64,000 nt of DNA from Tubiluchus corallicola (Eukaryota; Priapulida; Priapulimorpha; Priapulimorphida; Tubiluchidae), in the NCBI GenBank assembly GCA_030141605.1, contig JAQGDQ010000157.1:261266-325265 (forward strand). Reading direction: 5' to 3'. Each line of letters starts with the position of its first letter. Position 1 is the first letter of the stretch. The notes beneath the pieces are model-generated. The model searched no databases. It was given only the letters and a program-made list of their open reading frames with translations, and was not told the origin of the DNA. Of the stretch, positions 13,173-25,963 are shown piece after piece. Position numbers and translations under genes: made by a program.

Positions 13173-13486
13173 ATATATTGTTTAGGCGAACAAGAATCAT
13201 GGAGTGAAGAAGACATAATTACACAGGATGTCATTTAGAACTAAAGAAAGAATAAAACATGAAGTACAATGAGTTTGTAATCAAGAGGTCTAAAAGTGGC
13301 ACTGCAAATGTATCTTGCAAATTCCAGTGCCGTTAAGACAGTACTAACTCCAGAAACAACTGTAAAGTAAGCACAAACTTTTTACTTTCTAAGGTAGAAT
13401 AATCAAAATAAATTATGCTATAACAATGGTCACTGTGCCATCTTCACATGTTGAAAACCTGTTTCGACTTTTAGCCCAAGAGTTCT

Positions 13487-13492
13487 TTTATT
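13487..13492 (-). promoter_or_regulatory. polyadenylation signal AATAAA of ABCF3
   Basis: Minus-strand AATAAA 20 nt after the ABCF3 stop (13513-13515), giving a very short predicted 3' UTR. Confidence 0.5.
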
Positions 13493-13512
13493 ACCTATAC
13501 CCGGTGCATTCG

Positions 13513-16500
13513 TTATTTAATACCCTGGGCAGCAAGTTCAGCTTGTATGGCTTGCTTGTATTCCGTTATCCCACCTTCCACAGACTTGATTTGCTGGTTT
13601 CCACATACCCATAATTCTTTGCAAATCAGCTTGATCAGTCGCTCATCGTGAGATACCAAGATGGCGCCACCGTTGAATTTGTTAATGGCTTTACCTGCAA
13701 ACGATGCATATTTTTGCCACAGTTAATTGTCTGTAGCTATTCAAATAATTTTTATCACATTACAAGAACACTCATTTTTCAAAAACACATATGACAGTAA
13801 TGAATTTCCTACACTGTTAAGTATATGGAACATTACATAATAGTAAACAACTCTGAGTCTGATTATAATTTTTAATTCATTAGCTCAATGATAAATTGTA
13901 ACTGTGAAAAAGCAGAAATGGGTTGCATATTTGCTGATAATATTTTACTTTTAGATGACATTTCCCACTGGGAAATAGTGGTGGTTCTTGTATAGGAACT
14001 GCAGCACCCCCTATTTTCACTCAATATTATCAATAATATTCAATACAGTGAGTCTTTTTTCATTAGTTCTTTCTTTAAACTTGTATGGAGCCAGAACACG
14101 GTGAGGGTAGTACCGTTTGCTTCACAGCCCAACATAGTGTGCTCCAGCAATGCAGTGTTTGGCTGTTTGCACATGTAGCCACATGTCTGAGCCCAGGCAG
14201 AGAAAGTACTATTGCTCACAAAGTTTGTTGTCAGTTATCACGTGCTTACCGTGAATGGATCAAGCTTGAACTGCGACAATTTAGGCTATTAGTACGCAAA
14301 AAATATATTTTTGTTTAGGATTTTATCAAGTTTATGTATAAACTTTCGTATGTTTACAATTACAAAGTACAACATTAAAATTGCATATGCTTGTTTCATT
14401 TTGCATAGTATTAAAACAGTGGCTAAAAATTTTCTGAAGCAGCACCCCACTAATTTTAGCTACGAGCTGCCACTGCTGGGAAAATACACTTTTAATAACT
14501 GTGTTAATAAACTTCCTTGTGTTCTTTAATTTATGATCTTTTTCAGTTATCCAGCAATACTTTTGTTGTCTCAAGATTTATAACTATTCTTTATTATTTC
14601 CATGATACATTTACTCGTGCTGAGAGAATCTAAAGTAAATGAATAGACTATTGCCTCATGGCATTTTTCAGATATTTCCTTTTACTGCTATCGTATTTTA
14701 TAGCAAGTAATTCGTCACCAAGCTTTCTTACCTAGAGCTTCTATTGTTTCAACATCAAGATGATTGGTTGGTTCATCTAATATTAACATGTTAGGTGTTG
14801 TCATTGCCATCAGAGCAAAAGCTACTCGACTTTTCTGTCCGCCAGACAAGCTGGACACTGGCCGGAGTGCGAGGTCGCCAGACACACCGTATGATCCCAG
14901 CTGGTGCCGGTACTCTTCGGTTTTCCGTCCTGCAATTTTGGCAGAATAGTAAATTTGACCAAGCTGGGAATGCTTTCAAATAAAACTTGAATTTTTATTG
15001 TTTCGATTAACTTGTTCATTTCGTCTTTCATTGATGTTTAAAAATTTCCAGTAAGTGCAGGCAGTTATAACTACAATCCAAAATGCACATCATATGTGTG
15101 ATTCCAAATCAAAACCGTCCAAAAATCGGCGTTGTTAAAACTATGTTAAGATGCTTCAAAGTAAAATGCACCAAAATTTGGTCAAATGTCAATTTTTTGC
15201 TTTTTATAAAAACAAACGCTAAATATATTGGGCTTTTAATATTCTAACATATAATTATCAAGACAATGTTAAAAAATACTAAAAATCTAATTTTATAACC
15301 TCGTACTCATTTCTCTGCCTAAAAACTAGTATTGCAAAAAAGTTGTATTTTTAAACTTTGATAGTAGCGCCTGGATGCAGTCATTTTGCCACAGGTTTTT
15401 CTGTTGACAAACCCAGATCTTCGTCTGGAAGAGCCATCTACTGGATTTAAACATACTTCAATGTGCTCTTGCAAAGTCCGTAGCAACCAACATTTGTACG
15501 GGTGCTAAGTATTTTGTAAAAAGGCGACAAAAAACAATGATTAATTTTAACAACAATTTTCTCAAGGTCAGGTTTTTCAGTGCAAGCTTGTATCTAACTT
15601 CAATGTAAACTATCTTAGCTTAGAAATAACATCTCAGTTCTGGAAAGTATCTCAATTCATTTACCTGACTTACTATGGAAGTTTTGGTTCGTTTAACAAC
15701 GTTTGACTTAACATCGCGTTTTGCTGGAATGCACTAACGTCATTAAGCGAGGACTTACTGTTTACTAGCTACATCCATAAGCTTTCTGAGTGTTGTCTTC
15801 AACACTTAGCACTACGTTTTCAGTTCAAATTTTCTGTTGAAACTTTTAGTAATTATAACAGCTTGCATTAGCGTTCTATTTCAGCCTAGATTTCAAGTAG
15901 CTGGTTATACATTAGCCATTGTTGCGCTAAAAAGTTCAAAGTGGCATTCAACAACGGTTCAGTAAAACCATGTGCAGTGGACCAGGAAAACAGTACACAC
16001 AATAACAGCAAAATTTGCAGTTTTGGTATTTTTCTAATTTTGATATTTGTATGTGTTATAAAATGCAAACACAGTCACATTCAGTAAATGTTATATTGTC
16101 TCCCTGTACTGTGCTAGAGATCCTTTTGATAAAAAAATCTCATTCATGCAATAACATTTGCTAAACCACTATACAGCTCCAAATTCATTTTTAAATTGCA
16201 CGTAGAATTCCAAACGAAAAATCTTTTAAAAAGTAAACAGTTTGCATGCATAGAACAGTTGCTTTGAGAGTTCAGTCTTACCAACCTGGAAATCGCGACG
16301 CTAGAAGTTCTACGGAGCTGATGTCCATCTCTAACTGATCAACGTGATGCTGAGTAAAGAATCCAATTTTCAGATTACGATGAGCATGACGAAGTCCACT
16401 AGTGGGTGTTAGTTCTCCCTTGAGTAAGTTTAGCAGCGTGGTTTTTCCACTTCCGTTGTCACCAACCTAGGTACACGACAGACGAATAAACACAGGATGA

Positions 16501-19500
16501 AATGATTTATAGTTAAAACACCACAACCTTATTAAAACTACCAGTGTATGCAGTATAGAACATTATGCACTAATAATAGTTAACAAAAGTCAAAATAGGT
16601 AATGAATAAGCAGACCAGCAGAATAGAAAAGAAAAGAGGCCAGTATTTCTTTTCTACTGGTCTGCTTATTCATTACCTATTTGGCTTCTGTTAAATACTT
16701 AATTAGTGCATAATGTTCTATACTGTAGGCTCTGCCTATATAAACTTTTACATTTATACAGCCAGTTTATATAGGCAGAAAGGTTTGACATGATTTTTTA
16801 ACTACGTAAATTAAGTTTTAATATAGTTGTTGTGTTTAAATTATAAATGTTTATAAGTGCTTGTAATAAAAAAATTGACTGGGATAAAATGAATTCCCAC
16901 AAATTAAGTTATATTTTTCAAAGAATGCTCTTATCACTTTGAAATTTCAGCAGTTATATAGCCTAAAGGACAAGAAATGGGGTGCCTGAAGTAGGTTCCA
17001 GAAAAATCGTCTTAAAAAATTATATTAGTTTACAGCATTTTTATGTACATATCGTACTCGCGCTAAAAGGAATTTTTGTTCGTTTTCATTTTAAGTCTCC
17101 CACAATACTGTTCCGATGGTGCCCTTACATGATGTCATATACGTAATATAGCGTGAATCAGGGGAAGAAAAGGTAATGTTAAATCATGTCCCAAAAAACT
17201 TTCCGTGCAAATCTATATTACTTAGCATTTGGCTTACCTGCTAGACTTATATGTAACTAGAAATAATAATTTAAAATGTTCATGCCAATTGATAAAATAT
17301 CGCTGGATCACCCTCCAGGGTGCGCCACTCACTAACAAAAACGTATTTTTAATCTCATTGACAAGATACAGTAATTTAAAATTTTATTTAGTTAGTAACA
17401 TGTGTGCTACACATGCCCTGATTATTTTTTCAAACTTCATGCAATGTTATTTAAACTTGTTTCACATAACCTGTCATCAAAATGGCTGCATCTAACGGTC
17501 ATTGGGGGTGTTTAAATTTACATGGTTTATACAGCGTTACTGCCGACGCAAGCCTTGCATGCAAAAAGACAGTACATAAGTGGTACAAAATTTCAAGACG
17601 AATTTTTTAGGCTTTATGTAAGTGGAGGGTTTTCTTGTGCTTCAAATAATTTAACAAACACAGCCTTTTAAAAGTACAGAATTTATGAAAAGTAGAACAC
17701 ACAACTCTGAAACTTTTGCTAATATCAATGCACAAGGCAAAGCTATTTGCCACGGAACGCAGTTAATGTAAAAACAGATTTGCCTCGTGTAAGCAAAAAC
17801 TACTGACCAGGCATATCCTCGAATCAGCATCAGCGGAGACACAGACGTTGGAGAAAATGGGGTTGCCTTTTTCATAGTAAAACCCGACTTCGTCAAGTTG
17901 TAGAACAGGTGGTGAAAGCTTCTCGCATTCTTGAAACCTGCAGGTGATGAAACATTAATATCTTTACTAACAGAAATTGATCCTGCACAGAAAGTTGATT
18001 TTAATAAGTTTGTTCAACAAGCTAGCAAGTACAAGATTGAATTATTTCATTATTTTCATACATGCTGTTGGAGTCTTACAAAGCTTCTTCCAGCCTGCTG
18101 TCTTGGTGGGTCATTAATGTATGCTTATTCGACATTTTTGCTCAACACGAAATTAGATGTGGTACAATTTCTACGAGCCAAACTGTGGCTCTTTTAAATC
18201 AATTGAAAATAGTAAAAAATGTACATGGCTGTTATTGATTAAAAAAGTTTCAAGATTCACCAAAAACGATAAAAATGTACATGGCTGCTACTAGTTAAAA
18301 AGTTTCAAGATTTACCAAAAACCATAAAAATATACATGGCTGTTAGTATTTAAAAAGCTTCAAGATTTACCAAAAATGATAAAGAATGTACATGGCTGTT
18401 ATTAGTTAATAAGTTTCAAGATTTACCAAAAATGATAAAAAATGTACATGGCTGTTACTATTTAAAAGATTCACAAAATCAATGTTTTGTTTCAAAATTT
18501 TGTTTTGGCCTACAGTTTTAAGATTGGGTTCAATTTTGCTTTAAATGTTTATAAAAGCAGCAAGCAATTTTTTTTTGGAAATGAAGAAACTGGCAAAAAA
18601 ATTAACACTGCTACAGACTTCACTGTTCTGTTCAAGTCAAATTAAAGCAAAGTCAACAGAAAACGGCCACATTTTTACTCTTTTTAATCAGAGTACTCAT
18701 GAACTTGTACAGAGGAAGATAACGAAAACGATCAATTTTGTCCAACATACCTGAGAGTAACAACTTCTTCTTTCTGTACAGGAACTAACTCTGGTCTGCA
18801 AGAAAAGTGAACGAGTCAATTTTTTATTACAGGTACTTAAAAACATTTATAGTTAAAACATGACAGCTTTATTAAAACTTTTAATTTACATTCTGAAAAA
18901 ATGTTTCGACAGAGTTACTGCTGTCAATATCAGTGGTAATTTTTTTACAAATTTACAACCAGTTTATATAGGCAGAGACTACAGTATAGAACATTATGCA
19001 TTAATTACGTATTTACAAAAGCCAAATAGGTAATGATTAAGCAGGCCTGTAGAAAAGATATTATAACTTTATTCTCAAATATGTAGGTACCTATTAAATT
19101 AATAAAATTAGAATAAAAGTAGAATAAAATTAAAGGAATTGAACTAGTTTACACATTAAGAGAAAGCTTATTAGGGTACATAGATAAACTTTCTTTTATC
19201 AATAAGTCTCAGTTATTTGTAGCTATGGTCACAATTTCTTTTCTACAGGTCTACTTAATCATTACCTATTTGGCTTTTTGTAAATACATAATTAGTGCAT
19301 AATTTACTGTTTCAATTTCATTTCTACTGATCTGCTTATTCATTACCTACTTGGCTTCCGTAAAATATGTAATTAGTGCATAATGTTCTGTACTGTAGGT
19401 TCTGCTTATATAAACTGGTTGTATGTTTGTAAAAATTTACCACTGATGATGCTAGTAGTAGCTCTGTCGAAATGTTTGACATAATTTTCTAACTATGTAA

Positions 19501-22500
19501 ATTAAAAGTTTAATAAAGTTGTTGTGTTTTAACTATAAAAGTGAATGAGACATAATGGTATGATGTGTTCACAAACTACTGCATGAACCGTCACAAGCAG
19601 CATTACAAAGTCTTTCTAATCAAATCCTGCTTCATATTGTCACTAGCTACAGCTAAATATTGTATAAAAAAGGTTAAACACAATGCAAAAATAATCGTAC
19701 CAAAGACATAATAAACTTTTTCGTCTTTGTAGCATACAGTCCATAGACATTGAATCCTACATAATCTATAAAAGATCACCCATACTGGTGGTTGTTGAAT
19801 TCTTACAATAAAGTATGTTTATTCAGGAATATCTGACTGTATTTTTCTTTAAAACTTTGTTTGATGTTGCCAGCATAAAGGTATTTTAAGAGATTATACG
19901 AAACATAACAACCTACAAGAAACAATTTCCTAAAAAATGCTTATTAATTGGTTGTTGTATATCATGCTCTAGCAACGTATTTGCAATGAACAAAGAAGTT
20001 ACATGTCATATGAAGTTTATGGAACTATTACATAAAACTTACAATTTCTCTAATATTTTTATTCGCATTTGTGCCTGCGAAGCTCTCTTTGCATTGTAGC
20101 GCCATCTGTCAATGTAATCCTGAAATAAAGAACAAACAGCTCTAGCAAAAAGCACACAATACTAGATCACACTGTAGTGACAAAATGCACTGTAGTGAAC
20201 ATAACCCTAATTGGCACTAATTTTTGTTTATAAAATTGGCTAAACTTGGTGAACTTGATAAGTCACACCTGAAACAGCTGTGAAATTATCAAATTAATTT
20301 ATTGTACTTTTGACTTCCATAATTATTCTTAATCTGCTGTAGGTTCCAGATCTATGTAAACTTTTGCTTTCAAATCTTATATATTATAAATTTATTATTA
20401 AATCTTATAAATTTTATTGGCAAATGAAACGTTAAACTGATTTTGTTTTAATAAAATGTGTGCTTGCATAGCAAAGTCGTTTACAAGTTAGCAACTAAGC
20501 TTTACTAGTTATTCACATATCTGAATCTTCATTTTATAAGGATCATTTTGATACCAAGCTCATCGCTCTACGTTATTTCTAAGCTGAGACAATCTATGTT
20601 GAAGTTGAGGCGCAAATTACACACTGAAAAACATAACCCCGAGAAAATCGCTGTTAAAGTTAGCCATTGTTTTTTGTGGGGTTTCTACAAAACACTTACC
20701 GTATTTTCCCATGTATAAGAGACCCCTTCAATTTTTAGGCAAAAATTCTGGAAAAAAGTTTTTTGGTAATGAATAACTTTATTCATCATAGAAATCATTA
20801 AATTCCTCATCACTCTCATCAAAAATATCAACTGGAGTCAGACCTTCAGCAATTCCAGCCAGTTCATCATCAGAGGAGTCACTCTGCTCAAAAATGGCAT
20901 TGTCCTCTTTTGACATTTAAAAAAATAATAACTTACCCGGTACATTAATTTTATCATTAGAATTTAGCCATGGAGAAGATTTATTGAAAGGAAACTATAA
21001 TTATTCGAAATAAAACAGTTGTAGAGCACTTATTTCTTTAAAATCATTAGTGTCACAATTTATGCATCTTATTGAAAAGACTTACTCCCATGTATAAGAG
21101 ACCCCCTATTTTTAAAGTGAAAATTCTGAGCAAAAAAGGGTCTCTTATACACGGGAAAATACGGTAGTCACTGCGCAGATGTTGGTTGCTATTGACTTTG
21201 CAAGAACACAATGAAGTTATGTTTAAACCCAGGAGATGGCTCTTTCTCACGAAGATCTGTGTTTGGCAGCAGAAAAACAGCAAAATGACTGCTTCCATGA
21301 GCTACTATCGAAGTTTGAAAATACGAGTTTTCTACATTTGCAGTACTAGTTATTGAGAAAAGTGGGTACGAGATTATAAAATTAGATTTTTAGTATTTTT
21401 TAACATTTTCCCGATGATTTGATGCTAGAATATAAAAATCCAATATATTTAGCATTTGTTTTCATAAAAATAAAAAAATGACAATTGACCAAATGTTTGG
21501 TGCCTTCTACTTTGAAGCACCATAACGTAGTTTTAACTGTGCCGACTTATGGACGGTTTTGGTTTGCAAGCATACACATTGTTCAATTTCAATAGTGTGG
21601 AAAGAGCAACATGTACGACTTTTTATGAAGTGAGTGCACTTTTTACCAAAGGCATTCAACTTCAGTCATCACTTTTGACCAGCTTGTAAGACAAGTAAAC
21701 AAAAAGAGGTGTGTGTCAGAAATAGCAACTGATTATTTAATCTTCACCATATTTTAAGCTCTATTATAAATCTGACTAAAACAGGAAGATTCAAGATCAT
21801 GTAAAATAACTGGTTTGCGTAGCACACTTAATGTTACAAGCCTTTAACTTCGTAGTTAGTCATAAAGTCATTCCTCAATTCTCGTTTAAAGGACAAGACA
21901 AGGGGAAACCTAAAGTAGATTTTAGAAAAATCACCTTAAAAAATAATATTGCTTTACGGCAATTTTGTGCATATATATCGTAATTGCTTTAAAAGGAATT
22001 TTTGTATGCTTTCATTTCAAGTCTCCCACACTACTGTTCTGACAGTGCCATTACATGACGACACCTACACAAACGTAAATCAGGGGAAGAAAAGGAAATG
22101 TTAAATTGTGTCCCAAAAAACTAACAAGGCAAATCTATATTACCTAGCATTTCATTCACCTGCTGGAAATACTTTTATACTAGGTACATTAAGTAAATTA
22201 ATATCAGGACTACTTCCCGACTAACTGAGCATGCACTAACCTGTAGATGTTTTCTATAAGCCATTTGAGCTTCATACTCCCGCTGTTGATTTTTCAATTT
22301 CTCTGTTTTCGTTTTAATGAACTGTTCATAATTTCCCTGATAGGAATCGATACGTTGTGAATGCATGTGGAGAATGTCTGTGGCAACAGCGTTGAGAAAA
22401 TCACGGTCGTGTGACACGCACAAGATCGTTGTTGGCCATGTCTGACAACAAACAAAATAATAAAATGAACCTTTATATATTTTATTCAGTTGTTCTTTTA

Positions 22501-25500
22501 TTCTGTTCATTATTTATTTTCTTGTTTTCTTTCTTAGATTAGAATGCCAGTCCACCACTGCACCTGAAAATGTTTTATGAAAAAGAGCAATCAGTTCATC
22601 TGCTGATTAGACATTAGTTGTGATTGTCATGTTGTTTAGTTTAGTTGAGACAGTTGTTGACCAGTGTGAGCTGTTGTCCCATATGCCGCTGAGCATTCAT
22701 ATGCCAGAGCGGAGGCGGAGCGATAGGCCAATATGTTTGAAATCAAATATGATTCTGTGGTAATAATTCTTTCGCTTTAGTCATTTTTGAAAAAATTGTA
22801 CGTTCCCTTTCAATATTTTGTAGGGTAGATTGTTTTGAAATGTAGTTTAAGATTGAGCCAGTTTTCCTTTAATTCTTACCAATACAATAATGGAAACCTA
22901 CTTTATATAGTTAGCAGACGCAGCCTTAAATGAAAAAGAATAAATGGTGTATAAAAAAGTTTACAAGGAAACAATAAGTTACTCAGTATGTTGGGCTTAT
23001 TTTACTGTTACCACTTAAACTAAAAAAAATTAACAAAGAAATTTGCAAAAAACTGTCTATAAAGCATAAATGTAAAATATTCTACTGCTGAATATAAATT
23101 TTCAGGCGTGGTGGTTGCCGCCATTCTTTTAAAAATTATGACATACCTAGGAGTCTTCGTGACTTTTCGTCGCGTTGTGGCTTTTTGTAAGCGCATACTG
23201 CTTAAACTAATTCAAACTTCTGCAGCTTACCTAATGTTCACGCAAAAATATTACAAAATTAGCTATCTAATTTTTTTGTAAAAACCTATGATACTTTTGA
23301 CGAAGATTGACAGTGTGCTACTTTTCTTCAGGATGAATGACGTCATTGGAAGAAGAATCGGCATTGAAAATGGAGCGCCCAAGCATGAAGTGATCAAGAC
23401 TTAAAGTGATTTTGCTAGTTACACGAGGTCCTTTTTGTAGTTTTATTATTAAATCTTTCTAACATTTTTCGCTGACATTGAAATAAGCCTAACTTCCCAG
23501 AAGACTTGAGCTTTCGTTTAAACACTATGTCAAAATCATCATACTTTTGGTACCGATTTTTCGTACCAAGACATAACTACACAAAAAATTTTACATTCTC
23601 TAAGTTGAGCAATTACCTGCAAATAGTTCTCTAACCATATGATAGCTTTCATGTCTAACATGTTTGTAGGTTCATCAAGTAAAAGTAGATCAGGTCTGAA
23701 AGAATGAAAAAGAAATGATATTTCTGTCCAGTTCAACAACGCCAACAAAATACTTCATGCTGTAACATCCTGTTGAGCAAGTCATAGTGAAAAATCAATA
23801 CCTGGAGAACAAGGCTCGAGCAAGAGCAAGTCGCATTCTCCATCCACCGGAAAACTCTCTACAAAAAAAGCAAAAAAGATGCTCAGAGGAACACACTGAA
23901 ACGATAAACTGGCTTTCTATCATTATAATTGCTGTGGTTTACTTGTGAAAGTAAAAGATTAACGTGCTCAACATTGATAATGACAAAAGTTCAATATAAA
24001 TAAGATTATTATCTGTATTACGTAACATTCATCAAACCAATTCATATCTTCATGTAAGGCTGGCTACTGACAATAAACTATACGACACTATGTCCTCGCT
24101 TTTACGACATTAATCCATTCCAGCAAAATGGGACGGTAAGCGAAACGACATTAAATGAAGCTAAGACTTACAATTAAGCGTTTTATGAGTTTTACTCATG
24201 CTTGTACTGATTAATTTTTTCTGCTTGTTGAAGCCGTTAAGCGAAACGTCGTTAAACGAAGCTAAGACTTCCAATTAAGCATTTTAAGAGTTTTACTCAT
24301 GCTTGTAGTGGGTAAGTGCTTACCTATATTTTCTACAAATTCATTAGATTGTTTTAAACAACATCTCAAAACACATTTGTTTAAATTGTACTTTTTATGA
24401 TGAATTATTTTTAATTTTTAATGTCTTTTAAATTTTGTTTGTTTCGAATTTTAAATGTATTTTATTATTCAGCGTGCTGAGAATTTAAATGATGTCGTGC
24501 ACTATATAAATAACTTTTACATTACATTACTGTACGTAACAACAGTAGGCTAAGACGGAAATATATTACAAAATGCTTGTATTGGTAAACTTATAACAGT
24601 GCTCAATGGCAATGAGGGCCAACAAAGTTTATTGCAAACAGCACATTATACTAATGAGTTTGCATTGCAATATTAAGTCATACCTTGTCGGACGTTTCTG
24701 GTCACTGGATGCAAAACCAAGGCCGCAGAGGATGGTGGAGGCTCGTGAGGGTGCTTTATCCGCTTCTATGGCTTCAAGTTCATGATAAATATTTAGCAAT
24801 TGAGAGTTAATCTCTTCGCTTTTTTCTGATATGCTGAAAGCGTAAATATTTGTAAAGTTAAATAATCATTCACAACAATAAAACCTAAAGATATTGTAAG
24901 AGTAGGCAAAAATTACTGTTAACCCTTTCACAATGGAAGGCGGCACACTGCCGCCTACGTTTTTTATGCAAGGGACGGAAGACATCTACTCAGCTTAGCA
25001 CTAAGTGCAGTCACCCAGGTCTGTTTTGTTTCACTGCTACGGCCATGTAAAACATTGTACAACAGCTTAACAGCCATGGGATTGGTATTGCTTTGCAACA
25101 AGTAATGCTAACCAGCCAATATACATTCGAGACCAGGTGGTACATTCCATAATACTGTACCGTATGGCACGTTCACATGCAAAATCACTTGTAGACCATT
25201 GATTGCGTAGAACGCATATTTACTTGACTGTTCTGCTTTCTTACAAAATGATTGCATGTTACGGATTAGTATTATGTCTTTTGTGAAAACTGTTTCTAAA
25301 TATAAGTACATGCTTATTTATGAGGGTGTGCGTGTGCGACTGTGCATGAATGCACGTATGTGTGTGCATGTGTAAAAATAAAACTAATATTTAATATTAG
25401 TAGTCAATAACGAACAACTATTTGTTTACTTACAAGATTTTGTTTTAGTTACACACCACAAGAAGTTATTGTCAAAAACCAACTACATAGTGAAAGGGTT

Positions 25501-25921
25501 AAATTATTACGTCTGAAGAGTTACATACAGTTAACCTAGAAAACAGCGACGAATATCACCCCAGTGTCAAAGCATTTATTATTAAAACAACACAACTTTA
25601 TTAAAAACTTTAATTTACAACTGTTTAAAAGCTATGTCCAAACGTTTTCAACAACAATTAGCTGTAATCATAAGCCGCACACTATGTAAACAACAACCAG
25701 TTTATATAGGCAGTGCCTACAGTATAGAAAATTATGCACTAATTATGTATTTACAAAGAAGAAAATTTTCATTACTTTGGCTTCGTTGTAAATACATAAT
25801 CTTAATAACTAAAAAGTCCCGCATACTACGGACACAGTCTGTTGTTTCGCGAACTGACCACTAGTTGGCGGGCCATCACTTTGTTTACATCATTACACCA
25901 GTGCAACCACGTGGATATCTC

Positions 25922-25963
<42 letters not shown>

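Noticed and set aside
14764-15031. Several 60-70 aa frames on both strands
   Set aside because: Shadow frames of ABCF3 exon 16, which reads in a different frame with signature and Walker B motifs.
17931-18197. 88-aa plus-strand frame next to ABCF3 exon 14
   Set aside because: Overlaps the exon 14 acceptor on the opposite strand, continues into intron 13 and has no recognisable domain.
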